Origin: Streptomyces sp. NBC_00341
GTDB taxonomy: Bacteria > Actinomycetota > Actinomycetes > Streptomycetales > Streptomycetaceae
Reading direction: 5' to 3'
Length of the DNA stretch: 64,000 bases
Assembly (NCBI RefSeq): GCF_041435055.1
Contig: NZ_CP108002.1
Location: forward strand, 4,650,001 to 4,714,000
Shown here: positions 27,683 through 37,009 of the stretch, piece by piece
Layout: every line of letters starts with the position of its first letter
Position numbering within the stretch: the first letter of the stretch is position 1
Notes under the pieces: generated by a model
Told to the model about the DNA's origin: nothing
Databases searched by the model: none
The model's input: only the letters and a program-made list of their open reading frames with translations
Translations under genes and position numbers: made by a program

Positions 27683-30270
27683 CAGCGGTCGCCGTCCTTC
27701 TCTTCGTACTCCAGCCAGTCGCCCGCGGGGTTCCGGGGGCTCTGGTAGGGCCGGACGTTCTCCACCACGCCCATGCGCAGCGGGGTGAGCCGGACGAGGC
27801 CGGCGTAGCGGCCCGACGAGGTCCACAGCACGTCCTGCGGCTGCGGCGAACCGCCGGCCCGCCAGGCCGTCTCGACCTCGCCGCGGACGGCCTGCGGTGC
27901 GAAGCGGATCCACACCGCGGCCTCGGGGTCGCGGCTGAGCAGCGTCCCCTGCTCGGGTGAGGACAGCTGCACCACGGCCCGCCGCTCTGTCTCCGCGCCG
28001 ACCAGTTCCGCGACCCCGTGCGGGTCTGTGCCCAGCAGGTTCGCGGAGCTGGTGCGGGTGCGGTGGGCGGCGGCGAACGGGGGCGGCGCCAGTACCCCGT
28101 TGTGCTGGAGGTGGTGGCGGGCGGAGGAGAGCAGCTTGCGCACCCGCTCCTGCGTGTTGCGGACGGCGTGGGTGCCGGCCTGGCCGCGTTCCACGGCGCC
28201 CCAGTACGGGTTCATCGCGACCATCGCGGCGTCCGTCAGGTCGTCGGCCAGGGTGGCGACCAGCTCGGAGCCGCCCTCGCCGGTCTCGCGGTCCAGCCAG
28301 CGCGGGGTCGCGGCCGTGCGGTCCTCCCACGGGTCGGCGGGCATGGCGGCGGCGTCCGGCCCGCCGGCCGGCGCGTCCCAGGACGGCTCGTCCCACGCCC
28401 GCTCCTCCTGCCAGGTGTACGCGTTCGCCCAGCCGTCGTCCTCGTCGTCTGGCGCGGCGAAGGCGTCGCCCTCCAGGGCCGATGAGCCGTCCAGCCAGTC
28501 GCCCACGGCCGGCGGGCCGGACGCGGACCCCGCGTGCGCCGGGGACTGTTCCGGCGCGGGTACCGCCTCCGCGTCCGCGGCGGCCGCCGTGGCCCGCAGC
28601 ATCCCGGCGACGGACCGTGCCGCGTCCGCGCAGTACAGCCGCTCCTCCGCCGCCCAGTGCTCGCGGACCACCTCGGCCAGCAGCCCGTCGAGCCCGTCCA
28701 GGGCCCGGCGCAGCGCCGTCGCACCCTGGCCCGCGGCCCAGTAGGCGGCCGCCGCGTCCCAGAGTCTGCGGGCCGTCTCCACCGCGAGGGCGGCCCCCAC
28801 CAGCAGCCCGGCGGTGCTCAGCCAGAGCGGCGGGTCCATCGTGTACGCGATGACCAGCCCGGCCGCGGCGCCGCAGAGCGCCCCGGCCCGGGGGCCGACC
28901 GAGCGGTGGGCCGCCGGCTCGTCGCGGAGCCGGGACGCGCCGAGCCCCGCCACGCCGAAGAACACCACGGGGACGATGACCGCGAGCAGCGCGAGAGGCC
29001 ACTGCCACAGCGCGCCGAGCGCCCCCGCCACGGCCGCCAGGGCGGTCGCCGCCGGACCGGTGACGAAATCGGGCAGCGGTCCGCCACGCGTCCCGGACCG
29101 CCGGGCCACGGCCTGCGCGGAGTGGTCGGCCAGCTTCGGCAGCAGCGCGGAGCCGGGGACCGGTTCCACCTGCCCGGCCAGCCCGGTGAAGCGCTGGGCC
29201 ACCGCGCGCAGGGCCAGCTTCTGGCCCATCAGCTTCCCCGCGAACTCCCGCAGCCCCTCGCCGATCCGCTCGCCCACCCCCTCGGCCGACGGCACCCGCA
29301 GTCCGAGGGCCGAGAGCCGGGCCGCCGCCTCCGCGGCCGAGGGCGCCGTGCCGGAACCGCCGTCGCTGTGCAGGGCGGTGGTGACGAGCTCCCGGTACTG
29401 GCCGAGCGCCTCGCGGGCCTGGTCGAGATCCGCCTCGAACGCCTCCCGGTGCGAGGCCCGCAGCAGCCCGGTCAGGGCCCGCAGCTCGGACAGGGTGCCC
29501 CGGGCCTGGTCCAGGGCCCGCGCGCACGAGCCGTACGCGCTGTCCGCCATCCCGCCCGGCTCCCGGTGCCGCTGGTCGCGGCCCGACCTGCCCGTGGCGA
29601 GCCCCCGCAGCGGCTCGGGCAGATCGGCGCCGGACCACGCGGCCACCGGCAGCTCCGCCCCCGGCTCGGTGTCCTCGCCCGCGAACCTGCGCAGCGCGTC
29701 GCGCCAGGCCCTGTCCCGTACGTCCGGGGGCAGGTCCTGCTCCAGCAGCCGTATCCCGGGCGTCCCGACGGCCTCCGGCAGCGAGCCGAGGTCTTCGAGG
29801 ACCCGCAGGAAGACGTCCGGGACCGACAGCAGGTCCACCAGGAGGGCCAGGGCGTCCGGGTCGTCGGGCGCGGGCTGTTCCAGCGCGGTGCGGGCGGAGC
29901 GCAGGTCGCCCGCCCACAGCAGGGCGATGCCGGAGGACCGCAGTATCGACGGCCGGTCCAGCCGCCGGTCCGGCTGGAACGCCTCGTCCTCACCGGCGTA
30001 CGAACCGGGCGCACTGCCCACCAGCAGGACCAGCATCCTGACCTCGCCCACGGCGCGGTAGGTGGTGAGCAGCTCGTACTGCCGCTGGTGGTCGAGCAGT
30101 CCGGCCGGGGTGTCGACCACCAGGAACAGCGGATCGTCGGGCTCCGGCAGCCCGGCGAGGCCCAGCTGCCGGGCGACCCTGGCCCGCAGCGGGGCGGCGG
30201 CGTCGAGCGCGGCGGCGCCGCTGCGCAGGTCCAGGTGGATGACGGTGGCGACGTCCTCGTGCGTGATCAC
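27679..30270 (-). CDS. Large membrane protein of the GTPase/tubulin-like operon, function unknown
   Basis: 863 residues; ATGA overlap with the tubulin-like gene upstream and GTGA overlap with the GTPase gene downstream. The first 200 residues (VIHLDLRSGAAALDAAAPL, LFLVVDTPAGLLDH) resemble a degenerate nucleotide-binding or Rossmann-like fold without a P-loop. A coiled-coil-prone stretch (about 265-305) precedes three or four membrane helices (about 390-510; ALAAVAGALGALWQW, LLAVIVPVVFFGVAGL). The soluble C-terminal 350 residues are partly acidic and disordered. Not a family I can name; conserved context suggests an integral-membrane scaffold for the GTPase. Confidence 0.65.
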   Translation of the reverse strand: MITHEDVATVIHLDLRSGAAALDAAAPLRARVARQLGLAGLPEPDDPLFLVVDTPAGLLDHQRQYELLTTYRAVGEVRMLVLLVGSAPGSYAGEDEAFQPDRRLDRPSILRSSGIALLWAGDLRSARTALEQPAPDDPDALALLVDLLSVPDVFLRVLEDLGSLPEAVGTPGIRLLEQDLPPDVRDRAWRDALRRFAGEDTEPGAELPVAAWSGADLPEPLRGLATGRSGRDQRHREPGGMADSAYGSCARALDQARGTLSELRALTGLLRASHREAFEADLDQAREALGQYRELVTTALHSDGGSGTAPSAAEAAARLSALGLRVPSAEGVGERIGEGLREFAGKLMGQKLALRAVAQRFTGLAGQVEPVPGSALLPKLADHSAQAVARRSGTRGGPLPDFVTGPAATALAAVAGALGALWQWPLALLAVIVPVVFFGVAGLGASRLRDEPAAHRSVGPRAGALCGAAAGLVIAYTMDPPLWLSTAGLLVGAALAVETARRLWDAAAAYWAAGQGATALRRALDGLDGLLAEVVREHWAAEERLYCADAARSVAGMLRATAAAADAEAVPAPEQSPAHAGSASGPPAVGDWLDGSSALEGDAFAAPDDEDDGWANAYTWQEERAWDEPSWDAPAGGPDAAAMPADPWEDRTAATPRWLDRETGEGGSELVATLADDLTDAAMVAMNPYWGAVERGQAGTHAVRNTQERVRKLLSSARHHLQHNGVLAPPPFAAAHRTRTSSANLLGTDPHGVAELVGAETERRAVVQLSSPEQGTLLSRDPEAAVWIRFAPQAVRGEVETAWRAGGSPQPQDVLWTSSGRYAGLVRLTPLRMGVVENVRPYQSPRNPAGDWLEYEEKDGDRW

Positions 30271-33200
30271 TCCGCATCACCGTCCAGGAACCCGCGCCGG
30301 TAGCGGCCGTTGTCGTCGTCGCCGTGATCGTCGTCCCGGTGCGTGCTCCGGCCGCGGGAGTCCTTGTCCCAGGGCGCCGGCCTGTCGGTACGGTCCTGCG
30401 GCGTGGTGCGCCAGGAGCCGCCGCCGGACACGTCGTCGTCCGGGTCCTGCGCCAGCGGGTCGTACGGCGCGCGCTCCCGGTCCCGGTACGGCTCGCGGTC
30501 CGGCCGTGCGGAGGGTTCGGGGTACGGCTCGCGGTCCGCGTGCTCCTCCCGCTCCTCCCGCTCCCGGTACGGCGCTCCGTACGCCTCGCGCTCCGGCCGT
30601 GCGGCGGGCTCGGACCCGGGGTACGGCTCGTGGCCGCGCCGGGGGGCGCGTTCGGGTTCGGGGTACGGCTCGCGGTCCCGGTACGCCGCACCGCCACCGC
30701 CACCACCGTTGCCGCTCGGGGAGGCCGCGTAGCCGCTGGAGGCGCCCGGCGAGGTGCCCCAGTCGTCGTCATCGGCCACCGGGCGCCGGGGCTCCGGGAA
30801 CTCCTTGTGGGCCCGGGGCTTCGGCGTACCGCCGCGCACGTGCTCCAGCAGGGTGCGCAGGGTCGGTTGCACCGCGCGCTGGTCCCCGAACTCGGCGTCC
30901 AGCGCGGCCGGCAGAGTCTCCGCCCAGAACTCCCACAGCGGCCGGACCCAGCCCTCGACCCGTTCGCCGCCCCGCTCCCTGCGCTCGGCCAGCAGCTCCA
31001 GCTGGTGCGGGGCGATCTTCTCGACCAGCTCGACGAAGAGCGGATGCGGCTCGCTGCCGGTCCTGGCCAGCCCCAGCGGCTGGGCGCTCATCAGCCCCTG
31101 GCAGTAGTCCTCGACGGTCCGCTCGTCGTCGAGCACGGTCCAGCGCTCGTACGCCCGCAGCAGCTCCGCCCAGCTCGACACCCCGCCGGGGAAGTCACCG
31201 AGCCGCAGCCGGACCCCGGGCACGCTCGGGCCCGTCTCCGGGAACAGCCGCAGCCGCACCCGGTCCGGCGACGCGGGGTCACCGTCCACGACGTCCACCT
31301 GGCCGTTCCACATGCAGCACAGCAACCGGTGCAGGATCGTGCGGCGGTCCTCCTCGCTGCTCACCATCCAGCTGTCGCGGTAACCGAGCCGCTGACGCCA
31401 GCGCAGCACGTCCTGGGCCTGCTCGGACTCCTTCGCCCTGGCCCACTGCCGCAGCACCTTGCGGGCCTCCGGCACCTGGGTGAGGCTCATCTCGCTGCGG
31501 AACAGGACCACCGTGATCGAGTCGCTCTCCACGCCCCGGTAGTCCACCGAGTTCTTCGCGTCGGCCGGCAGCCGCAGCGTCTTGCCGAGGTACTCCTTCA
31601 CCTCGTCCACGGCCTGCACCCGGGGATGGGTGATCAGGACCCGCAGCGGTCCGGTGCCCTCCGGGGTGAAGCCCACCGGCAGCAGCCCGGTGAGTTTCCG
31701 GCCGAACAGGTCGAGGGCCTCCTTGCTGACCTGGTCCGCGGCATCCGCGTCACCCGCGGCGGCGGCCAGCAGGGTGCCCATCGGGGGCAACAGCGGCCGC
31801 TCCTCCAGCTGCTCGCCGCTCTCCGCGAACAGCCGGGTGATCCGGCCCTCCAACTGCGCCTTGACGACGGCGACGGCGCTGTCCGGGCTGCGCCGGCTCA
31901 GCGTGTGCACCTGGCGCCAGGTGTCGCCGTCGATCATCTTGAGCAGCAGCGCGGCCTCGTCGTCGTGCTCCCGCAGCCCCTCCCGGCGGATCAGCCGGGT
32001 GACCAGGTCCTCGTAGAAGTGGTTGAGGGTGCGCTGGGGCGGCAGCAGGTACGAGATGCCGGTGCGGTCCTCGTACAGTTCGAGGCCCTTCTGCGCCGAG
32101 ACCTTGCGCTCCTGGTCGGAGTGTTTGCGGAAGGCGTTCACCAGGCGGCCCAGATCGGTGCCGGCGGTGTCCGCGTGGGACTGCCAGCGCTGCTGCTGCT
32201 CGCGCCAGGCCTCGTGCCAGACGGTGCGGCTGCGCCACTGGTACCACCTGTCCTGCGCCCGGAGCGCGTCCTGCACGTCGTCGTCGCCCCAGCGCGCCGG
32301 GGACATCCCGGCCAGCCGGCCCTTGATCCGGGGGTTCTTGGGCGGCTGTTCCGTCACCCCCTGCGGGCGCGGGGGTGCGCCGGCCCGGCTGTTGAGCATG
32401 CCCAGGAAGCCGAGCCGGGCGATCCGCTCGTCGCTGCCGGGGACGCCCCGTACGACGCGTTCGGCCAGGAACGGGTCCACGGTCTGGAGGAGCTTGTCGA
32501 TGGCGGGGCGCGGCGAGAACCGGTCGGCCATCGAGGCGGCCTGCCGGTCGGCCTTGAACTGGAGGTCGGACAGCAGCCGCTGCATGTCCGCACTGCGCTC
32601 GGCCAGCGCCTGCTCGATGGCCTTGCTGCCGCGCGGCAGCGGATCGGGCTCCGGCACGTCCAACTGCTTGCGCTCCCACAGCTCTTCGAGCTGGGCGTCG
32701 GTGAACAGCTGCCGGATCATCGGCACGGCGCTCTCCCGCAGCGTGGCGCGCGGCCGTTCCACCAGGTCCGTGACCGCCTTGCGCAGCAGCCGGCCGGCCA
32801 CCAGATCGGCCAGCTGGTCCATCGGCGCGGTCATGGAGGCCACCAGGCTGGTGGAGACGCCCTGTCTGCCGATCCCGGTCGGGGACACGGCGCTGCGCTG
32901 CACCCCCCGGTTGATGAAGCTCGCGGCGAACGTCTGGAAGTCGTCGTCCGCCGCCGTCGCCCGGCCGCGGGAGCGCCCGTCGCCCAGCTCGGTGCCGACC
33001 AGCGACATCACCAGGGAGACGATGGAGCGGCGCAGGTCGTCCTGGCGGATGCCCGCGGTCGGGCTGAACAGGAACGCGGTGGGCAGGATGCCGGTCCGCA
33101 GCCGGATCGGCGTCATGCCGGGGTAGCGGATGCCGATCCCGGGGCTGTGGTCCAGGTCGCCGATCTCCTCGCCCTCTGTCGGCGCGTTCTGCCCGTCCAC

Positions 33201-33971
33201 CAGCCGGAACAGGTCGACCAGGGCGCGGGCCGCGTTCAGCTCCGCCTCCCGGCCGCCACCGCCGGACGCGGAGAAGGAGGACGGCATCACGACCAGCGGG
33301 TAGATCTTCACCCCGTCGAAACGGCGCAGCTGGAACGCGTAGTTGATCAGGTGCAGGTAGTCCAGGAAGATCCCGGCGCCGGTGCCCCCGGCCACCGAGA
33401 AGGCGACGAACACATCGCAGCCGGTGGCCTTGCCGCCGCCGAGTTCGGCCAGCTCACCGGCGGACCTGGCGATCGCGTCGATCGCCTGGAGCAGCGGTTC
33501 AAGGACGGGGGCCAGGCTGTGCCTGAGCGTCGCGAAGAGCGCGGCCCTGCCGACGGTGGGCAGCTGGCCCGCACCGTTGTGCAGCGGGGTGACCTTCGGT
33601 TCGTCGGTGCGCGGCGGCAGCCAGTCGGAGACCTCGTCGCGCAGGCTGGCCCGCAGCATCTTGGTCACTTCGGGCGAACTGTCGAAGTTGGGGAGCAGGT
33701 TGTGGGTGGCCCGGGAGGTGCGGGCGTACGCGGCCCGCAGCGAGGGGTCCACATTGAACTGCGGCAGCCGCTGCAGGTCGGACTCGCTGTAGTCCGCGTA
33801 CACGAACTGCAGGCAGTCCGGCAGCTGGTAGGGGGCGTGGCCGCCCAGGTGGCTGAGCGCGACACCGTCCGGACCGCACAGTTCGGCGCGCAGCTTGCGC
33901 TCCAGTTCCGCGCCGACCAGACCACCGGTGCCGCCCAGTCCGACGAAGAGCATCGGCTGGAAGATCTTCAT
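30267..33971 (-). CDS. Tubulin/FtsZ-like GTPase family protein (tubulin-like domain)
   Basis: 1,234 residues from MKIFQPMLFVGLGGTGG; the ATG has a strong GGGGAGGA site 4-5 nt upstream, so the in-frame ATG 75 nt earlier is rejected. The N-terminal 420 residues fit bacterial 'tubulin-like' proteins: glycine loop VGLGGTGG at 10-17 and the tubulin signature as VAGGTGAGIFLDY near residue 200. The long middle is helical. The last 130 residues are disordered with repeated (D/E)REPYPEPE-like units, reminiscent of a charged tubulin tail. It probably polymerises or binds GTP next to the operon's GTPase and VWA partner; polymerisation is inference. Confidence 0.78.
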   Translation of the reverse strand: MKIFQPMLFVGLGGTGGLVGAELERKLRAELCGPDGVALSHLGGHAPYQLPDCLQFVYADYSESDLQRLPQFNVDPSLRAAYARTSRATHNLLPNFDSSPEVTKMLRASLRDEVSDWLPPRTDEPKVTPLHNGAGQLPTVGRAALFATLRHSLAPVLEPLLQAIDAIARSAGELAELGGGKATGCDVFVAFSVAGGTGAGIFLDYLHLINYAFQLRRFDGVKIYPLVVMPSSFSASGGGGREAELNAARALVDLFRLVDGQNAPTEGEEIGDLDHSPGIGIRYPGMTPIRLRTGILPTAFLFSPTAGIRQDDLRRSIVSLVMSLVGTELGDGRSRGRATAADDDFQTFAASFINRGVQRSAVSPTGIGRQGVSTSLVASMTAPMDQLADLVAGRLLRKAVTDLVERPRATLRESAVPMIRQLFTDAQLEELWERKQLDVPEPDPLPRGSKAIEQALAERSADMQRLLSDLQFKADRQAASMADRFSPRPAIDKLLQTVDPFLAERVVRGVPGSDERIARLGFLGMLNSRAGAPPRPQGVTEQPPKNPRIKGRLAGMSPARWGDDDVQDALRAQDRWYQWRSRTVWHEAWREQQQRWQSHADTAGTDLGRLVNAFRKHSDQERKVSAQKGLELYEDRTGISYLLPPQRTLNHFYEDLVTRLIRREGLREHDDEAALLLKMIDGDTWRQVHTLSRRSPDSAVAVVKAQLEGRITRLFAESGEQLEERPLLPPMGTLLAAAAGDADAADQVSKEALDLFGRKLTGLLPVGFTPEGTGPLRVLITHPRVQAVDEVKEYLGKTLRLPADAKNSVDYRGVESDSITVVLFRSEMSLTQVPEARKVLRQWARAKESEQAQDVLRWRQRLGYRDSWMVSSEEDRRTILHRLLCCMWNGQVDVVDGDPASPDRVRLRLFPETGPSVPGVRLRLGDFPGGVSSWAELLRAYERWTVLDDERTVEDYCQGLMSAQPLGLARTGSEPHPLFVELVEKIAPHQLELLAERRERGGERVEGWVRPLWEFWAETLPAALDAEFGDQRAVQPTLRTLLEHVRGGTPKPRAHKEFPEPRRPVADDDDWGTSPGASSGYAASPSGNGGGGGGAAYRDREPYPEPERAPRRGHEPYPGSEPAARPEREAYGAPYREREEREEHADREPYPEPSARPDREPYRDRERAPYDPLAQDPDDDVSGGGSWRTTPQDRTDRPAPWDKDSRGRSTHRDDDHGDDDNGRYRRGFLDGDAE

Positions 33972-34098
33972 GTTTTCCTCCCCGCTTCCGGCCGGTGTGA
34001 CAGCCGGTTCGTCCTCGGTACGTCCGTACGTCCTCGATACGTCCATGGGCCCGTGCGCGGGGGGGCGGGTCTCCGGCGTACCGGCCCGCCCCCGCGCG

Positions 34099-36381
34099 TC
34101 ACAGGTACGTGTCGTCGTAGCTGTTCGCGCCCCCGTCCGCGGCGGCCGGCGCGGAGGGGCCCGCGGCCGGGGTTCCCGGCGGGGTGCCGAGGGCCAGGCT
34201 CAGGGTGTCCGTGAGCTCGACCCGGCCCTGGACGGGCAGCCTGGTGCGCCCGCTGCCGCGCTTGCGCAGGACGGCTCCGCCCTCCGGGCTGCGCTGGACG
34301 GCGTACTGGCCGCGGGTGCGGCGCTCGATGCGCGGGCTGCGGTGGGGTTCCACGACGGTGAACTCGTACCACTGCTTGTGCCCGTGCCCTGCCGGGTGCT
34401 CGCTGAGGATGTCGCCCTCGGGGGAGACCAGTTGGAGCAGCAGGCCGAACGGGTCCCGGCGGCGGCGGCGCTGCCCGCGCCAGGCGATGACCGCCACGGC
34501 GACGAGTACGAGCAGTACGGCGCCCGCCATGAACGCCCACCAGTACCTGGCCCAGATCCCGGGCTCCGGCGTCACCCGCACCGACAGCGGGGACTGCACC
34601 AGCGTGCGGCGCGAATCCGTGTCGTCGACGACGGTCAGGGTGCCGCCCAGCGACAGCCCGTCGTCGCCGAGCCTGGCCCCGAAGACGTCCGCGGGGGCGA
34701 CCTCGACGCTCACCTTGCGGGTTCCGGTCTCGCCGGGCTTCAGCACGATCCGCGCCGGGCTGACCGTGAGCATGTCGCGGCCGATGTCGGCGACGGACAG
34801 CCGCAGGGTGTGCGGGGCGTCGCTGGTGTTGTGGACCGACAGGGTGCCGTCGACGGTGGCGCCGGGATGGACGTCGGCGGCGGGCATGGTGAGTCCGGCG
34901 ACGACGGCCGGTTCGCCCGGCGGGACCTGGCCGCTCTCGCTGCGGACGTCGGCAGTGAGCCCGGAGGCGGTCAGGGTGCCGGTCACCTTCAGCGCCCCGT
35001 TGGCCTCCTTCGGGATCTGCGCGGTCCCGGTGAAGGAGCCGTCGCCCTTCTCGGGGTCGGCTCCCGTTCCGTCGTCGTTCAGGGTGAGTTCCACCGGCTC
35101 GAAACCGGCACCGGTCAGCTCGCTGCGGACCTGGAGGCCCTCGTAGTCGCGCGGGTCCTTGATCTCGTAGCCCTCGCGGGTCTGCAGCCGGATGGCCACC
35201 TTCGTCCGCTGCCCGGCCTGCGGCGACGGCGGGTCCATCGCGATGGACCCGCGCAGCTCGCCGTGCCAGAGCACGCTGACGCCGACGGGCAGCGAGCGGT
35301 GCCCCTCCGGCGCCTCGACCTTCACCTTCCAGACGCCGGGCACCGGGTCGGTGATCTTCAGCGCCTCGACGGTCCCGCCGGAGCCCGCCAGCTCGAACTT
35401 CGACTTGCGGTACGTGCCCGAGGTGGGCACCTTGTGGCCGCTCGGGTCGAAGTAGGTCGCCGTCACCTCGGGGTCGCCCTTGTCGACCACGATGCTGCCC
35501 ACGGTCGCCAGCGGCGAGACGCCGATCTCCAGCGTGGTGGGCGGCCGGTCGCTGGGGCCCCGGCTGTAGCGCAGGCAGTGGGCCGCGGCGAAGATCTTCT
35601 CCAGCATCGGGCCGACGTCCTTCGCCCCGGAGACCTTGCCGGCCTTCGGGCGCGCGGACGGCAGTTCGACGCAGCCCTTCTGGTAGCCGCCCGCCGCGAT
35701 CCGGTCGAGCTGCGCCTTGTCCGGGGCGGCGCCGAAGCCCAGCGGCCAGATCTGGACCTGCTGGGCCGCGGCCTCCTTGAGCGCCGCGGTCAGCTGCCGC
35801 TCGCCCTCGGCCGCGCGGTGCGCCTCGCCGCCGTACTTCTCGCTGTCGGTGACGTCCATCCGGCCGTCGGTGAGGAGGAACAGCACCCGGGGGACCGACG
35901 GGTCGGTGCCGGTGCTCAGATCGTGCACCCCCTGGCGTATCGCGCTCGGGAAGTCCGTACCGGTGCCCTCGTTCTTCTTGCGGCTGCGCAGCTTGCCGAC
36001 GCAGGCGCCGATCGACTCGCGCCCCGCCGCGTCGAGTTGGGTGCGCGGGCAGACCGGGTCCACCGCCCGCTGGTCACCGGTCTCGGCGGCGGCGAAGCCG
36101 AACACGGTGACGTTCGAGGACGCGGAGACGTCACCGATCGCGATCCGTGAGGCGGCGGCCTTCTCCGCCTTCATGTCGGCGGCCGCCAGGCTGGCGGACT
36201 CGTCCACCCCGACCGCGTAGTTGACCGCGGCGGAGGCCGGTTCGGACGCGGCCGCCGGCACCGGATCATGACCGGCGGGTGACAACAGGGACGCGAGCAC
36301 GGCGGCGCCGCCGAGCGCGCAGCACACGCCCCGGCGCAGCCGGCCCCTTCCCGTCCGCCGTCCTGCCCTGACTCTTCCCAC
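34099..36381 (-). CDS. Secreted-side VWA domain membrane protein
   Basis: 760 residues from a GTG with AAGGGG 6-7 nt upstream; an in-frame ATG 57 nt earlier lacks a ribosome site. A basic N-terminus plus hydrophobic stretch (VCCALGGAAVLASLL) is a signal peptide or anchor. The VWA domain follows with MIDAS residues DESAS (near residue 60) and LFLLTDGRMDV (near 184). Beta-sandwich repeats (about 270-600) lead to a membrane helix (WWAFMAGAVLLVLVAVAVIAW near 625) and a cytoplasmic tail of about 130 residues starting RRRRDPFGLLLQLV. It could link an outside metal-dependent adhesion domain to the cytoplasmic NTPases. Confidence 0.82.
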   Translation of the reverse strand: MGRVRAGRRTGRGRLRRGVCCALGGAAVLASLLSPAGHDPVPAAASEPASAAVNYAVGVDESASLAAADMKAEKAAASRIAIGDVSASSNVTVFGFAAAETGDQRAVDPVCPRTQLDAAGRESIGACVGKLRSRKKNEGTGTDFPSAIRQGVHDLSTGTDPSVPRVLFLLTDGRMDVTDSEKYGGEAHRAAEGERQLTAALKEAAAQQVQIWPLGFGAAPDKAQLDRIAAGGYQKGCVELPSARPKAGKVSGAKDVGPMLEKIFAAAHCLRYSRGPSDRPPTTLEIGVSPLATVGSIVVDKGDPEVTATYFDPSGHKVPTSGTYRKSKFELAGSGGTVEALKITDPVPGVWKVKVEAPEGHRSLPVGVSVLWHGELRGSIAMDPPSPQAGQRTKVAIRLQTREGYEIKDPRDYEGLQVRSELTGAGFEPVELTLNDDGTGADPEKGDGSFTGTAQIPKEANGALKVTGTLTASGLTADVRSESGQVPPGEPAVVAGLTMPAADVHPGATVDGTLSVHNTSDAPHTLRLSVADIGRDMLTVSPARIVLKPGETGTRKVSVEVAPADVFGARLGDDGLSLGGTLTVVDDTDSRRTLVQSPLSVRVTPEPGIWARYWWAFMAGAVLLVLVAVAVIAWRGQRRRRRDPFGLLLQLVSPEGDILSEHPAGHGHKQWYEFTVVEPHRSPRIERRTRGQYAVQRSPEGGAVLRKRGSGRTRLPVQGRVELTDTLSLALGTPPGTPAAGPSAPAAADGGANSYDDTYL

Positions 36382-36457
36382 GGCCGTCCCCTTATTCAGT
36401 CTCTGTGGTTCTGTGTGATGTGCGTCGCGCGGTGGCACGCACGCGGCCGGAGCCCGG

Positions 36458-37009
36458 TCAGCGTGCGATCAGGCTCCAGCCCATGGCGAGCGCCGCCGCC
36501 GGCGCCAGCGTGCCCACGCCCCAGCGGATGGCCCGGTACTTCGCGGCCAGGATCGAGCTGACGTCCACGGCCTGGACGAGCAGCCACCGGGCCGGATCGC
36601 GCCCGGCCTCCGCGACCTCCGCGGACAGCCGCACCAGGTCGTACGGGGCGAGCAGATCGCCGAAGTACGTCACCCCGCGCCCGCTGCGCACCGTGCCGGT
36701 ACGCGGCATGAGCGCCCGGACCAGCGCGGTCACCGCGATGATCCAGAGCACCCCTGCCGCGATCAGCGCGGCGTCCGCCGGCCCCCGCCAGTCGGGCGCC
36801 CCGTGACGTCCGATCAGGAAGGCCGGCAGCGCCAGTGCCCCGGAGAGGAGCACCGCCGCCTTCGAGTCGGCCCGGCCGAGGTCCTCCCGGACCGTGCCGA
36901 GCAGCCGTTCGGCGATGCGTTCCCCCGTCCGGTCGTCGCCGTGCGGACCCCCGCCCTGCACGGTGACGACCGGATCGGGGGAGGTTCGTGCCCCGCCGTC
37001 GGCAGTCAT
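36458..37009 (-). CDS. Pycsar-type membrane effector (PycTM-like)
   Basis: 183 residues from the ATG that overlaps the upstream stop by one base (TGATG), with GGAGG 5 nt before it. It has the layout I recall for PycTM: a helix with DSKAA at 48-52 running into the first membrane helix (51-67), a second at 79-101, a cytoplasmic stretch, KYRAIRWG at 157-164 and a third membrane helix at 163-181. In Pycsar defence such proteins damage the membrane when a cyclic pyrimidine nucleotide is made. A class III cyclase-like gene lies three genes upstream in the same unit, which is why the assignment matters. Confidence 0.75.
   Translation of the reverse strand: MTADGGARTSPDPVVTVQGGGPHGDDRTGERIAERLLGTVREDLGRADSKAAVLLSGALALPAFLIGRHGAPDWRGPADAALIAAGVLWIIAVTALVRALMPRTGTVRSGRGVTYFGDLLAPYDLVRLSAEVAEAGRDPARWLLVQAVDVSSILAAKYRAIRWGVGTLAPAAALAMGWSLIAR

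Noticed and set aside
27683..29917. 745-codon extension of the GTPase gene
   Set aside because: It runs out of frame through the 863-residue membrane protein gene; protein-like sequence begins only at the GTG at 27682.
30324..34214. Long + strand open frame opposite the tubulin-like gene
   Set aside because: Antisense to a gene with clear tubulin signatures; the translation is low complexity and has no ribosome site or family resemblance.
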